In this document: in pieces, positions 1 through 11,383 of the stretch
How positions within the stretch are numbered: position 1 is the stretch's first letter
Layout of the letters: each line of letters begins with the position of its first letter
NCBI RefSeq assembly: GCF_900163795.1
Contig: NZ_FWFD01000015.1
Span: forward strand, 434,001 to 498,000
Reading direction: 5' to 3'
Source: Vagococcus fluvialis bH819
Lineage (GTDB): Bacteria > Bacillota > Bacilli > Lactobacillales > Vagococcaceae
Length of the DNA stretch: 64,000 bases
Notes under the pieces: model-generated
What the model was told of the DNA's origin: nothing
The model's database searches: none
What the model saw: only the letters and a program-made list of their open reading frames with translations
Program-made: the position numbers and the translations under genes

Positions 1-620
1 CGATAGTTGCGACAGTATTATTAGTATTACCTATTTCTCCAACTATTGATTTCTTACCAACAAACATTGATGATATTACATTGTATTATACAGTTATAAT
101 GTTGATTCTAATTGTTCCTGTCTTTTCAAAAAATAGCTATACATTTGATGATGCGGCTTTTCCCGTACTCGTTAGTTTATATGTGGGAATTGGATTTCAA
201 AATTTTGTTTCAGCTCGAGAAGCAGGGATTCAAGTCTTAATGTTTGCGTTATTTGTTGTTTGGGCCACTGATATTGGCGCTTATTTTTGTGGCATGAAAT
301 TTGGAAAAAATAAACTAGCTCCTCATATTTCACCGAACAAAACAATCGAAGGGTCAATCGGAGGAATTATTTGTGCAGTTATTGTTGCGGCAATTTATTT
401 GATTTTTTGGCCGTTACCGTATAATATTTTTGTGATGTTGCTATTAACTATCTTGTTTTCGATTGTTGGACAAATGGGAGATTTAGTTCAATCAGCATAT
501 AAAAGACACTATGGAGTCAAAGATTCTGGTAGAATATTACCAGGGCACGGTGGTATATTAGATCGATTCGATAGTTTATTATTTGTATTTCCATTAATGC
601 ATTTAGTAGGTTTGTTTTAG
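1..620 (+). CDS. cdsA: Phosphatidate cytidylyltransferase, 5' end cut by the window
   Basis: Makes CDP-diacylglycerol from phosphatidic acid and CTP, the branch point for membrane phospholipids; an integral membrane enzyme. The reading frame is open from the first bases (first whole codon at position 3), so the start lies outside the window. Several hydrophobic segments are followed by the C-terminal CDP-alcohol signature around 496-590 ([14 protein letters not shown], then LPGHGGILDRFDSL), which holds the family's conserved Lys/Asp/His residues. It lies 27 bp before rseP, the usual uppS-cdsA-rseP-proS-polC order of Firmicutes. An internal TTG at 81 is not the true start. Confidence 0.95.
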   Translation, partial: IVATVLLVLPISPTIDFLPTNIDDITLYYTVIMLILIVPVFSKNSYTFDDAAFPVLVSLYVGIGFQNFVSAREAGIQVLMFALFVVWATDIGAYFCGMKFGKNKLAPHISPNKTIEGSIGGIICAVIVAAIYLIFWPLPYNIFVMLLLTILFSIVGQMGDLVQSAYKRHYGVKDSGRILPGHGGILDRFDSLLFVFPLMHLVGLF

Positions 621-647
621 ATTATTGGTAAAGAAAGGAAATAACTC

Positions 648-1937
648 ATGGTAGGAACAATAGTCACATTTATATTTGTTTTTGGTTTAATTGTATTAGT
701 GCATGAATTTGGTCATTTTATTTTTGCGAAACGTGGCGGAATTTTAGTAAGAGAGTTTGCCATTGGAATGGGGCCGAAATTATTTCATCATCGAAAAAAC
801 GGTACTACCTATACAATCAGAATGCTTCCGATTGGCGGCTATGTTAGAATGGCTGGTGAGGGAGATGAAGATATCGAACTTGCACCAGGAATGCCGTTAT
901 CATTAGTTTTAGATGAGTCTGGTCAAGTGACTAAGATTAATCCCAATAAAAAAATTCAATTACCAAATAGTATTCCAGTGGAGTTAGTTGATTTTGATAT
1001 AATCGATGAGCTTTTTATTAAGGGATATGAAATGGGTGACGAAACAAAAGAAAAAAGATATCCTGTTTCTCACGATGCAACAATTATTGAAGAAGATGGC
1101 TTAGAAACTCAAATTGCTCCAAGAGATGTTCAGTTTCAGTCGGCCAGTTTAGGCCGTCGAATGATGACAAATTTTGCAGGACCAATGAATAACTTTATTC
1201 TTTCATTTGTTTTATTTACAATTATCGCTTTTATGCTAGGTGGAGTTAACAAAGCGGATCCATCAAGTGCTATCGGAGCTGTCCAAAAAGATAGCGTAGC
1301 AGATAAAGCGGGGATTAAACCAGGGGATAAAATTATTGAAGCCAATGGTAAAAAAATAAGTACGTTTGACGATATCTCGACTGAGGTATCCCCTAATGCG
1401 AATAAAGAAATATCTTTAGTTGTTGAAACTAAAAAAGGAGACAAACAAGAACTTAAGGTAACGCCATTAGAAAGCGAAGATGAAACTCGAAAAGGTCAAG
1501 GCATGCTAGGAGTAGGCCCTGCTAGTACTTTTGAAAAATTATCATTTGTAGGCAAATTTAAATACGGTGTAACAGCAACATTTTCTAACTCACTTAATAT
1601 ATTTAAAGCGTTAGGTAATTTGATTACGGATTTTAGTTTAAATAAATTAGGTGGACCTGTGATGATTTTTAAAGCGTCAGAAGCTGTTTCGAATAGTGGA
1701 ATTATTGCTATCCTTTCATTTACAGCGATATTATCAGTGAATTTGGGAATTATGAATTTAGTTCCTATTCCTGGATTAGATGGTGGTAAATTGACTTTAA
1801 ATATTTATGAAGGTATAAGAGGTAAACCGCTTAGTCAAGAAAAAGAAGTAATGATTACTATGATTGGCGTAGGGATTTTATTGTTACTTATGGTGGCAGT
1901 TACTTGGAATGATATACAACGATTTTTTATTAATTAA
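648..1937 (+). CDS. rseP: Site-2 (RIP) membrane zinc metalloprotease, Eep/RseP type
   Basis: Intramembrane protease that cuts transmembrane segments, including released anti-sigma factors and, in enterococci (as Eep), lipoprotein signal peptides that become sex pheromones. The 429 residues match the family length. The zinc motif HEFGH is at residues 19-23 in the first membrane helix. A PDZ domain sits near residues 200-290 (AGIKPGDKI). The second active-site motif, NLVPIPGLDGG, is near residues 370-380, followed by a last hydrophobic helix. An AAGGAAA ribosome site precedes ATG 648. Pheromone processing here is inference from Eep; a possible substrate is the small lipoprotein gene at 44237. 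Confidence 0.95.
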   Translation: MVGTIVTFIFVFGLIVLVHEFGHFIFAKRGGILVREFAIGMGPKLFHHRKNGTTYTIRMLPIGGYVRMAGEGDEDIELAPGMPLSLVLDESGQVTKINPNKKIQLPNSIPVELVDFDIIDELFIKGYEMGDETKEKRYPVSHDATIIEEDGLETQIAPRDVQFQSASLGRRMMTNFAGPMNNFILSFVLFTIIAFMLGGVNKADPSSAIGAVQKDSVADKAGIKPGDKIIEANGKKISTFDDISTEVSPNANKEISLVVETKKGDKQELKVTPLESEDETRKGQGMLGVGPASTFEKLSFVGKFKYGVTATFSNSLNIFKALGNLITDFSLNKLGGPVMIFKASEAVSNSGIIAILSFTAILSVNLGIMNLVPIPGLDGGKLTLNIYEGIRGKPLSQEKEVMITMIGVGILLLLMVAVTWNDIQRFFIN

Positions 1938-1944
1938 AAATTAA

Positions 1945-3663
<1,719 letters not shown>

Positions 3664-3668
3664 AACAA

Positions 3669-3706
3669 AGGGTTCCTTGGCAGATCTTTTGCTAAGGTCC
3701 TTTTTC
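3669..3706 (+). terminator. Rho-independent terminator after proS
   Basis: Imperfect hairpin with arms GGTTCCTTGGCA and TGCTAAGGTCC followed by TTTTT. It lies between the proS stop and the polC ribosome site. Confidence 0.7.
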
Positions 3707-3738
3707 GTGCAAAATGTGGTTGAAAGTGAGGTAAGATT

Positions 3739-6700
3739 ATGAGTATGGATTCAAAAGAATTATTTGTCCAATTACTAAACCAAATTGAGATGGATCTATC
3801 TCAAAGTGAATCAACGGTTTTAGAAACGGGTGAAATTAAAGAAGTGACGGTTCATAAGAAAAGTCGCATCTGGGAGTTTCATCTAGTATTTTCAAATATT
3901 TTACCTTTTACAGAGTACCAAGATTTTTTTAATAAATTAAAAATAGCCTTCCAAACAATTGCGGATGTTAAAATAAATATTTCAGTTACAGATACTAAAT
4001 TTAGTGATCAATTACTTCAAGACTACTGGTTAGAGGTATTAAAAGATGATAACTTTGTAACACCAGTTGTTAAACAAAGGTTAACTAAGCAAGCACCCTT
4101 TATAGAAGAACAGTTTGTGACTCTATTAGTTGAAAATGAGGGAATGATAGATTACATCAAGCAACAATATGGTAACTTCATTATTGAAAGTTATCAAAAA
4201 TTTGGTTTTCCCAAGTTTAATTTCCAACCCAAAATGGATGAATTAAAAGCAGAAGAAATTAAGCAAGCTTTTGATAAACGTCAGGAAGAACAAACTGCTC
4301 AATTAATGAAACAAGCTGCTGATGCTATTGTAAAAAATGAACAACAGCAAAAACAAAAATCTGAAGTAGCTCCATTGTCTGGACCTATTCAGTTAGGACG
4401 TTCTATTCCCGCTGATGAGCCAATCACACCTATGGAAAATATTTTAGAAGAAGAACGTCGTGTGACTTTAGAAGGATATGTGTTCTCAAAAGAAGTCAGG
4501 GATTTACGATCAGGTAGGAAAATTTTAATTATTAAAATGACAGACTATACGTCCTCATTTTCAGTGAAAAAATTCTCCAATAATGATAAAGATGTTGCAG
4601 TTTTTGAAGCGATTAAAGAAGGGTCATGGCTTAAAGCTCGAGGTAGTATTCAAGAGGATACATTCATGCGAGACTTAGTGATGAACTGTCAAGATTTAAT
4701 AGAAGTTAAGCATGCACCAAGAGTTGATACTGAATCAGAGAATAATAAGCGCGTTGAGTTACATACTCATACGAATATGAGCACAATGGATGCAACAAGC
4801 GGGGCAACAGCTTTAGTGGCACAAGCAGCAGCATGGGGAATGCCTGCGATGGCAATTACTGACCATGCAGGTGCACAAGCTTTCCCAGATGCCTATCATG
4901 CTGGAGAAGCTAAAGGAGTAAAGATACTCTTTGGGATTGAAGCTAACGTTGTGGATGATGGTGTACCCATCGCATACAATCCTGAACATCGTTTATTATC
5001 AGATGAAACGTATGTGGTTTTTGACGTAGAGACAACAGGACTTTCAGCAGTTTATAACACAATTATTGAGCTTGCTGGTGTAAGGATGCATAAAGGGAAT
5101 GTGATTGATTCCTTTGAAGAATTTATTGATCCAGGCCATCCTTTATCACAAACTACAACTAACCTGACGGGGATTACAGATGAGATGGTGAGAGGCTCAA
5201 AATCTGAAAAAGAAGTTCTAACCTTGTTTAAAGAATTTTGTGGGGATAGTATTTTAGTTGCCCACAATGCCAGCTTTGATATGGGGTTCTTGAATACAAG
5301 TTATGAAAAATATGATATGCCAGAAGCGCCAAATCCAGTAATTGATACATTGGAACTATCCAGACTACTCCATCCAGATATGAAGTCGCATCGTTTAAAT
5401 ACATTATCTAAGAAGTACAAAATTAATTTAGAACAGCATCACCGAGCTGTTTATGACTCTGAAGCAACTGGTCATCTGTGTTGGATTTTTATCAAAAAAG
5501 CTAAAGAAGACTTTAATGTTGATTATCACAATGAACTAAATCAACATATTGGGGAAGGAGATGCATATAAAAGAGCGCGTCCATTCCATGCAACAATCTT
5601 AGCTCAAACACAAGCAGGCTTGAAAAATTTATTTAAGTTAATCTCAATGTCTAATGTGGATTATTTTTACCGCGTACCAAGGATTCCACGTTCTCAATTA
5701 TCACAACTAAGAGAAGGGCTTTTAATTGGATCAGCATGTAGTAATGGTGAAATTTTCGAAGCAATGATGCAAAAAGGTGTAGATGAGGCAAAAAAACGTG
5801 CCAAATTTTATGATTATATTGAAATTATGCCAAAGCCTGTTTATGCATCGTTAATTGAAGCGGAACTTGTAAAAAATAATGAAGACATGGAAGATATTAT
5901 CCAAAATTTAGTGAAAATAGGGGATGATTTAGGTAAACCGGTTGTAGCGACAGGAAATGTTCACTATATTAACGAAGAAGACAGTATTTATCGTAAAATA
6001 TTAGTTAATTCTATGGGGGGAGCCAATCCTCTTAATCGGTATTCATTACCTAAAGTTCAATTTAGAACGACCAATGAAATGCTAGCAGAATTTTCTTTCT
6101 TAGGTAAAGATATAGCACAAAAAATTGTAGTTGATAATACAAAATTAATTGCTGATATGTGTGAAAAAGTTATTCCTGTTAAGCAAGATTTATATACACC
6201 TAAAATAGAAGGATCTGAGGATGAGATTACCAATCTAAGTTATACTGAAGCTCATCGTCTCTACGGAGAAGAATTACCTGAAATTGTGGTGAAGCGAATT
6301 GAGAAAGAATTGAAGAGTATTAATGGTAATGGTTTCTCAGTTATTTACTTGATTTCTCAAAAACTAGTTCATAAAAGTTTGCAAGATGGCTATTTAGTAG
6401 GTTCTCGTGGTTCTGTTGGTTCAAGTTTTGTAGCAACGATGACTGGTATCACAGAGGTAAATCCATTACCTCCACATTACAGGTGTCCTAAGTGTCAGTA
6501 CTCTGAATTTTTTGAAGACGGTTCTTACGGCTCAGGTTTTGATTTACCGGAAAAAGAATGTCCAAAATGTGGCGTTAGATTGTTTAAGGATGGTCATGAT
6601 ATTCCTTTTGAAACTTTCTTAGGATTCCACGGAGACAAGGTACCCGATATAGATTTGAACTTTTCAGGAGTCTATCAAGCTACTGCTCATAATTATACGA

Positions 6701-8073
6701 AAGTATTATTTGGTGATAAGTATGTTTACAAAGCGGGAACAATCGGTACAGTAGCTGATAAAACAGCATATGGTTTTGTTAAAGGATATGAACGAGACAA
6801 TAATTATAATTTCAGAGCAGCAGAAATCGACCGTTTAGCAAAAGGTTCAACAGGTGTTAAGCGAACAACAGGTCAGCATCCAGGAGGAATTATTGTTATT
6901 CCTGATTACATGGATGTTTATGATTTTACGCCAATTCAATACCCAGCAGATGATCAAAATGCTGAATGGCGCACGACTCACTTTGATTTCCACTCGATTC
7001 ACGATAACGTTCTAAAATTAGATATCCTAGGGCACGATGATCCGACTGTTATTAGGATGTTACAGGATTTATCAGGAATTGACCCAAAAACGATTCCGAC
7101 AGATGATCCTGAAGTAATGAAAATATTTTCGGGACCGCAAGTTCTAGGCGTTGAACCAGCAGCAATCTTCTCTAAAACAGGAACACTAGGTATTCCTGAG
7201 TTTGGGACTAAATTTGTTCGAGGTATGCTGGAGCAAACAAACCCGACAACTTTTTCAGAGTTGCTTCAAATATCTGGTCTATCTCATGGTACGGATGTTT
7301 GGTTAGGTAATGCGGATGAGTTAATCAAGCGGGGTGAAGCGACCCTATCGAAAGTTATTGGTTGTCGTGATGATATTATGGTTTATTTAATGCATGCAGG
7401 TCTTGAGGATGGTATTGCCTTTAAAATTATGGAGAGTGTGCGTAAGGGAAAAGGTATTCCAGATGATTGGCAAGCAGAAATGAGAACGAATAATGTTCCT
7501 GAATGGTACATTGACTCTTGTTTGAAAATTAAATATATGTTTCCTAAAGCCCATGCAGCAGCCTATGTTTTAATGGCGCTTCGAGTAGCTTACTTTAAAG
7601 TTCACTATCCTATTCTTTATTACGCAGCGTATTTTAGTGTGCGAGCAGATGATTTTGATATTGTCGCGATGTCTCAAGGGAAAGAGGCAACAAAGGCTCG
7701 TATAAAAGAAATTATGGATAAAGGAATGGAAGCTACAACAAAAGAGAAAAATTTATTAACAGTTCTTGAACTTGCTAATGAGATGCTCGAACGCGGCTTT
7801 AAATTTAACATGATTGATTTATATAAATCTGATGCTGAAAATTTTGTGATAGATGGGGATACCTTAATTGCGCCACTTCGTGCAGTACCAAGTTTGGGTG
7901 CCAACGTAGCCAAACAAATGGTAATCGCACGTGAAGAAAGTAAATTTCTGTCAAAAGAGGATTTAGCCAACCGTGGAAAAGTATCTAAAACTTTAATTGA
8001 GTATATGACGGAAAATGGTGTGTTGAAAGACTTGCCAGATGAAAATCAATTGTCATTGTTTGATATGTTGTAA
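3739..8073 (+). CDS. polC: DNA polymerase III alpha subunit, PolC type
   Basis: Main replicative polymerase of low-GC Gram-positives with its own 3'-5' proofreading. The 1444 residues carry the PolC order: N-terminal region, OB fold (about 236-320), PHP segment starting at [11 protein letters not shown] (about 338), DEDD exonuclease inserted in PHP ([11 protein letters not shown], about 424; [20 protein letters not shown]), a zinc-binding segment with paired cysteines (CPKC near 915 and again about 30 residues on), and the palm with catalytic aspartates in PDIDLNFSG (about 969). The last residues, QLSLFDML, form a sliding-clamp binding motif. ATG 3739 is preceded by a GTGAGG ribosome site. 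Followed by a bidirectional terminator. Confidence 0.98.
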   Translation: MSMDSKELFVQLLNQIEMDLSQSESTVLETGEIKEVTVHKKSRIWEFHLVFSNILPFTEYQDFFNKLKIAFQTIADVKINISVTDTKFSDQLLQDYWLEVLKDDNFVTPVVKQRLTKQAPFIEEQFVTLLVENEGMIDYIKQQYGNFIIESYQKFGFPKFNFQPKMDELKAEEIKQAFDKRQEEQTAQLMKQAADAIVKNEQQQKQKSEVAPLSGPIQLGRSIPADEPITPMENILEEERRVTLEGYVFSKEVRDLRSGRKILIIKMTDYTSSFSVKKFSNNDKDVAVFEAIKEGSWLKARGSIQEDTFMRDLVMNCQDLIEVKHAPRVDTESENNKRVELHTHTNMSTMDATSGATALVAQAAAWGMPAMAITDHAGAQAFPDAYHAGEAKGVKILFGIEANVVDDGVPIAYNPEHRLLSDETYVVFDVETTGLSAVYNTIIELAGVRMHKGNVIDSFEEFIDPGHPLSQTTTNLTGITDEMVRGSKSEKEVLTLFKEFCGDSILVAHNASFDMGFLNTSYEKYDMPEAPNPVIDTLELSRLLHPDMKSHRLNTLSKKYKINLEQHHRAVYDSEATGHLCWIFIKKAKEDFNVDYHNELNQHIGEGDAYKRARPFHATILAQTQAGLKNLFKLISMSNVDYFYRVPRIPRSQLSQLREGLLIGSACSNGEIFEAMMQKGVDEAKKRAKFYDYIEIMPKPVYASLIEAELVKNNEDMEDIIQNLVKIGDDLGKPVVATGNVHYINEEDSIYRKILVNSMGGANPLNRYSLPKVQFRTTNEMLAEFSFLGKDIAQKIVVDNTKLIADMCEKVIPVKQDLYTPKIEGSEDEITNLSYTEAHRLYGEELPEIVVKRIEKELKSINGNGFSVIYLISQKLVHKSLQDGYLVGSRGSVGSSFVATMTGITEVNPLPPHYRCPKCQYSEFFEDGSYGSGFDLPEKECPKCGVRLFKDGHDIPFETFLGFHGDKVPDIDLNFSGVYQATAHNYTKVLFGDKYVYKAGTIGTVADKTAYGFVKGYERDNNYNFRAAEIDRLAKGSTGVKRTTGQHPGGIIVIPDYMDVYDFTPIQYPADDQNAEWRTTHFDFHSIHDNVLKLDILGHDDPTVIRMLQDLSGIDPKTIPTDDPEVMKIFSGPQVLGVEPAAIFSKTGTLGIPEFGTKFVRGMLEQTNPTTFSELLQISGLSHGTDVWLGNADELIKRGEATLSKVIGCRDDIMVYLMHAGLEDGIAFKIMESVRKGKGIPDDWQAEMRTNNVPEWYIDSCLKIKYMFPKAHAAAYVLMALRVAYFKVHYPILYYAAYFSVRADDFDIVAMSQGKEATKARIKEIMDKGMEATTKEKNLLTVLELANEMLERGFKFNMIDLYKSDAENFVIDGDTLIAPLRAVPSLGANVAKQMVIAREESKFLSKEDLANRGKVSKTLIEYMTENGVLKDLPDENQLSLFDML

Positions 8074-8076
8074 AAA

Positions 8077-8122
8077 TAATAACCTGTGCCATAAGTTCAA
8101 AAAACTAAGGCACAGGTTATTT
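8077..8122. terminator. Bidirectional terminator between polC and the metallophosphoesterase
   Basis: Arms ATAACCTGTGCC and GGCACAGGTTAT are perfectly paired, with A-rich sequence on one side and T-rich on the other, between two convergent genes. The minus-strand stop codon lies at its edge (8121-8123). Confidence 0.85.
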
Positions 8123-8945
8123 ACTTACCCTCTATATCTATAAATAAAAGATGTGGGTAGTTATTCAGTCTCACTGGAAAAGAGCTATTAGCTAGCCCGC
8201 GACTAACAAATAAATTATTCTTATCAATCTGGTAGTGACCGTTGGTATAATCGGGTAAAAAACCTTGATCAGGTGAAAATAAACCACCGACTCCAGGTAA
8301 AATTACTTGCCCTCCGTGAGCATGACCACTGAATACGTTAATTGAAGATTGATTAATATCAGAAATATATTCTTGAATTTTTTCTGGATGATGTGCTAAA
8401 ACAAAAGTTTCTAAATTAGGATTTATCTTTTCTTTTTCCATAGCCGATAGAGTAGTATTCCCGTTTGAAATACCGACAACGTTGAACTCGTTATCTCTAA
8501 TTTTAATTTTTGTTACTTCATTATTTAAATACACGGCATGGCTATTGGTGACGATATCAAGCCATTTACTATAACCATCATTGGTCACTTCATGATTCCC
8601 ACTGATGACAAATGTTGGCGCTATTTTTGTCAATTTATTTAAAAAGAGAGAGAGTTCTGTTGTTTCAATATTTTCTGTTCGATCAATAGTATCTCCTGTA
8701 AATAAAATGATATCAGGAGCTTCATTAGTTAAAGTATTTAGTATTTTACTTTTAGGTATTTTTAATCTAGGGAATTGAGTATCTGATAAGTGAGCTATCC
8801 TGATTTTGTCACTATTTTTATTTAGTTTAGTACTTTTTACTGTGAAGAACTCTTTATCTAATTGTCTGTTTTCACGATATCCTTCTGCAAGTAAAGCCCC
8901 ACCAAGAAGTAAACTGGCGATGGATAATGTTTTTATTAGTTTCAT
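8121..8945 (-). CDS. Membrane-anchored calcineurin-like metallophosphoesterase (YkuE-like)
   Basis: Binuclear-metal phosphoesterase of unknown substrate. The 274 residues begin with an uncleaved-looking signal anchor (KTLSIASLLLGGALLAEG) that would place the domain outside the cell. The metal-ligand blocks are visible in order: AHLSDTQFP, FTGDTIDRTE, ISGNHEVTNDG, LAHHPE and FSGHAHGGQV. I chose ATG 8945 over an upstream start at 8978 because GAGGTG lies 7 bases before it and the signal anchor then starts the protein. YkuE of Bacillus is the nearest family I recognise; its role is not certain. Single gene transcribed against polC. Confidence 0.85.
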   Translation of the reverse strand: MKLIKTLSIASLLLGGALLAEGYRENRQLDKEFFTVKSTKLNKNSDKIRIAHLSDTQFPRLKIPKSKILNTLTNEAPDIILFTGDTIDRTENIETTELSLFLNKLTKIAPTFVISGNHEVTNDGYSKWLDIVTNSHAVYLNNEVTKIKIRDNEFNVVGISNGNTTLSAMEKEKINPNLETFVLAHHPEKIQEYISDINQSSINVFSGHAHGGQVILPGVGGLFSPDQGFLPDYTNGHYQIDKNNLFVSRGLANSSFPVRLNNYPHLLFIDIEGK

Positions 8946-9045
8946 TTTCTCACCTCGTATAAGAATATACTTTAGCAAAAAAAAGTTAAGAAAGCTTTAA
9001 AAATAACAGGCTTAATGAAAGCTTAAGGATCCAGATTTTTCTTGT

Positions 9046-9074
9046 TTGTTTTTTAATGGAAAACATGATAGAAT
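9046..9074 (+). promoter_or_regulatory. Promoter of the rimP-nusA-infB operon
   Basis: A -35 box TTGTTT (9046-9051) and a -10 box TAGAAT (9069-9074) with 17 bp spacing. Transcription would start near 9081, just upstream of the leader hairpin. Confidence 0.6.
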
Positions 9075-9096
9075 TAGTGTGTAAGATATTTTGAGG

Positions 9097-9126
9097 GAGT
9101 GAGCGTGTATAACGCTCACTCTTTTT
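9097..9126 (+). promoter_or_regulatory. Leader hairpin with U-tract upstream of rimP-nusA (possible NusA attenuator)
   Basis: Arms AGTGAGCGT and ACGCTCACT enclose a 5-base loop and are followed directly by CTTTTT, the form of an intrinsic terminator. It sits about 17 bases after the predicted transcription start and before the rimP ribosome site at 9147-9154. NusA is known to control its own operon through leader termination in several bacteria, including Bacillus. That it does so here is inference. Confidence 0.55.
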
Positions 9127-9164
9127 GATGAAATTCTTAAAACTTTAAAGGAGGCGAATATTAA

Positions 9165-9638
9165 TTGGCGAACGTTGTTGATATCGTGACAGACTTGGTT
9201 AGTCCTATTGTAGATGACTTATCATTCGAATTGGTTGATATTGAGTATGTAAAAGAAGGAAGAAATTGGTTTTTACGAGTTTTTATTGATAAAGAAGGTG
9301 GCATTGATATTAATGAATGTGCTATTATCAGTGAAAAATTAGGTGAAAAACTAGATATGATTGAACCAGACCCAATTCCTCAAGCATATTTTTTAGAAGT
9401 CTCTTCTCCAGGAGCAGAGCGCCCTTTAAAGAAAGAAGAAGATTATACAAATGCTATTGGTGAGTATATTAATGTGTCATTTTATCAAGCAGTTGATGGA
9501 GAGAAACAATATCAAGGCTTTTTAGAATCATTTGACCAAAATGAATTAACATTAACAGTTAAAGTTAAAACTCAAAGAAAAACAATGACATTTGAACGTA
9601 AAAATATAGCCAAAGCTAGATTGGCAATCGAATTTTAA
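9165..9638 (+). CDS. rimP: Ribosome maturation factor RimP
   Basis: Helps assemble the 30S subunit, acting late in maturation of the S12/central region. The 157 residues carry the two-domain RimP fold with motifs IEYVKEGRNWFLRVFIDKEGG and YFLEVSSPGAERPLKKE. The start is TTG at 9165, supported by a strong AAAGGAGG at 9147-9154; no ATG is suitably placed. First gene of the conserved rimP-nusA-rnpM-ylxQ-infB-rbfA operon, 22 bp before nusA. Non-ATG start plus a leader hairpin suggests its level is held low. Confidence 0.96.
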   Translation: MANVVDIVTDLVSPIVDDLSFELVDIEYVKEGRNWFLRVFIDKEGGIDINECAIISEKLGEKLDMIEPDPIPQAYFLEVSSPGAERPLKKEEDYTNAIGEYINVSFYQAVDGEKQYQGFLESFDQNELTLTVKVKTQRKTMTFERKNIAKARLAIEF

Positions 9639-9660
9639 TAACGGAGGTTAAGAAAGACTC

Positions 9661-10755
9661 ATGAACAAAGAAATGTTAGGCGCATTAGACGCTCTTGAAC
9701 GCGAAAAAGGCATTTCAAAAGCTATCGTAATTGAGGCGTTAGAAGCAGCAATGATTTCTGCTTACAAACGTCATTATGGTCAAGCTCAGAATGTTGAAGT
9801 AGAATTTGATGAAAAAAAAGGTGACGTTCATATTTATTCAGTAAAAGAAGTGACTGAAGAAGTGATGGATTCACAATTAGAAGTAAGTTTAGAGGAAGCG
9901 CAAAAAGTCAATCCAGCTTATGAAATAGGAGATATGATTCGTTTTGAAGTTACTCCAAAAGATTTTGGTCGGATTGCTGCTCAAACAGCCAAACAAGTTA
10001 TTCTACAACGTGTGAGAGAAGCTGAACGTTCAATTATTTATAATGAATTTAGTGCATATGAAAATGAAATTATGCAAGGGATTGTTGAAAGACAAGATAA
10101 TCGTTATATCTATGTTAACCTAGGTAAGATTGAAGCAGTTTTATCCAAACATGACCAAATTCCAAATGAAGTGTATCAACCACATGACCGTATTAAAGTA
10201 TATATTCATAAAGTTGAAAATACATCTAAAGGGCCACAAGTCTATGTTTCTCGTAGTCATCCAGATTTATTAAAACGTTTGTTTGAACAAGAAATACCAG
10301 AAGTATATGATGGTGAAGTAGAAATCGTAAGTATAGCCCGTGAAGCTGGCGATCGTGCGAAAGTAGCTGTTAAAGCTGAAAATAAAGACATTGATCCAGT
10401 TGGGACATGTGTTGGGCCAAAAGGACAACGTGTTCAATCGATTGTTAATGAATTAAAAGGCGAAAATATGGATATTGTAGAGTGGGATGAAGACCCAGCT
10501 GTTTTCATTTCTAATGCTCTAAACCCAGCACAAGTTGTGGATGTTATTTTTGATGCAACTCAACGTGCCTGCACAGTTGTTGTACCAGACTTCCAATTAT
10601 CATTAGCGATTGGTAAACGTGGACAAAATGCTCGTTTAGCAGCTAAATTAACAGGTTTTAAAATTGATATTAAACCAGAATCAGAGATGGAAAAAATTTC
10701 TGAGGAAATGGTTGAAGAAATTACTGAAGAAGTGGATGTTAATTCTGAAGATTAA
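9661..10755 (+). CDS. nusA: Transcription termination/antitermination factor NusA
   Basis: Binds RNA polymerase and nascent RNA, promoting pausing and hairpin termination. The 364 residues have the Firmicutes form without the C-terminal acidic repeats of enterobacteria. In order: N-terminal polymerase-binding domain (1-125), S1 domain (about 135-200, [18 protein letters not shown]), KH1 ([14 protein letters not shown], about 248) and KH2 ([16 protein letters not shown], about 315), then an acidic tail. Ribosome site GGAGG precedes ATG 9661. It may bind its own operon leader hairpin at 9097. Confidence 0.97.
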   Translation: MNKEMLGALDALEREKGISKAIVIEALEAAMISAYKRHYGQAQNVEVEFDEKKGDVHIYSVKEVTEEVMDSQLEVSLEEAQKVNPAYEIGDMIRFEVTPKDFGRIAAQTAKQVILQRVREAERSIIYNEFSAYENEIMQGIVERQDNRYIYVNLGKIEAVLSKHDQIPNEVYQPHDRIKVYIHKVENTSKGPQVYVSRSHPDLLKRLFEQEIPEVYDGEVEIVSIAREAGDRAKVAVKAENKDIDPVGTCVGPKGQRVQSIVNELKGENMDIVEWDEDPAVFISNALNPAQVVDVIFDATQRACTVVVPDFQLSLAIGKRGQNARLAAKLTGFKIDIKPESEMEKISEEMVEEITEEVDVNSED

Positions 10756-10774
10756 GAAGGGGAGGCGAAAATAG

Positions 10775-11074
10775 ATGAAACAAAGAAAAATTCCGATGAG
10801 AAAATGTGTCGTTTCAAATGAGATGAAACCTAAAAAAGAAATGTTAAGAATCGTTCGTTCTAAAGAGGGAGAAATATCAATTGATCCTACAGGAAAATTA
10901 TCTGGAAGAGGTGCGTACCTCTCTATTGAGCCTGAAGTCGTTCAGTTAAGTTGGAACAAAAAAATACTAGACCGTGTTTTAGAAACTAATTTAACTGATG
11001 ATTTTTATCAAGAGTTATTAGATTATGTAACTCACCAAAAAGCAAGAAGAGAGTTGTTCGCTAATGACAAATAA
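10775..11074 (+). CDS. rnpM: YlxR-family RNA-binding protein (RnpM)
   Basis: Small RNA-binding protein; the Bacillus homologue has been reported to bind the RNase P RNA and modulate its activity. The 99 residues show the family pattern: RKCVVSNEMKPKKEMLRIV near the start and SGRGAYLS around residue 45. Its length is typical. ATG 10775 has GGGGAGG upstream. It lies 19 bp after nusA and its last 11 bases overlap the next gene, which implies translational coupling. Confidence 0.9.
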   Translation: MKQRKIPMRKCVVSNEMKPKKEMLRIVRSKEGEISIDPTGKLSGRGAYLSIEPEVVQLSWNKKILDRVLETNLTDDFYQELLDYVTHQKARRELFANDK

Positions 11075-11372
11075 AGATAAATTTCTAAACCTTCTAGGAT
11101 TAGCTACTAAGGCTGGTAAATTAGTTTCTGGAGACGATACAACAGTTAAAGCTATCCGTAAAAATAATGTTCGTTTAGTCATTGTTGCTACAGATGCTAG
11201 TGAAGGAACAATAAAAAAGATGACTGACAAATGTGAGTATTATCAAACACCTATTATTGTTACTTGTACAAAAGCTGAAATAAGTCATGCGATAGGTAAA
11301 AGTCGAACGATTATTGGTGTTTGTGATAATGGTTTTTCAAAGAAAATGCGTGAATTATTGAAAGATGAATAG
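11064..11372 (+). CDS. ylxQ: YlxQ, L7Ae-family kink-turn RNA-binding protein
   Basis: L7Ae/L30e-like ribosomal protein that binds kink-turn RNA. The 102 residues begin [20 protein letters not shown] and contain [13 protein letters not shown], both typical of the family. ATG 11064 overlaps the end of rnpM and is preceded inside that gene by AGAGAG. It stands just before infB in the conserved operon. Its cellular role is poorly known. Confidence 0.92.
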   Translation: MTNKDKFLNLLGLATKAGKLVSGDDTTVKAIRKNNVRLVIVATDASEGTIKKMTDKCEYYQTPIIVTCTKAEISHAIGKSRTIIGVCDNGFSKKMRELLKDE

Positions 11373-11383
11373 GAAGTGATTTA

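Noticed and set aside
3669-3706. T-box or riboswitch between proS and polC
   Set aside because: The only structure is a plain terminator hairpin after proS; no specifier loop or T-box sequence is visible.
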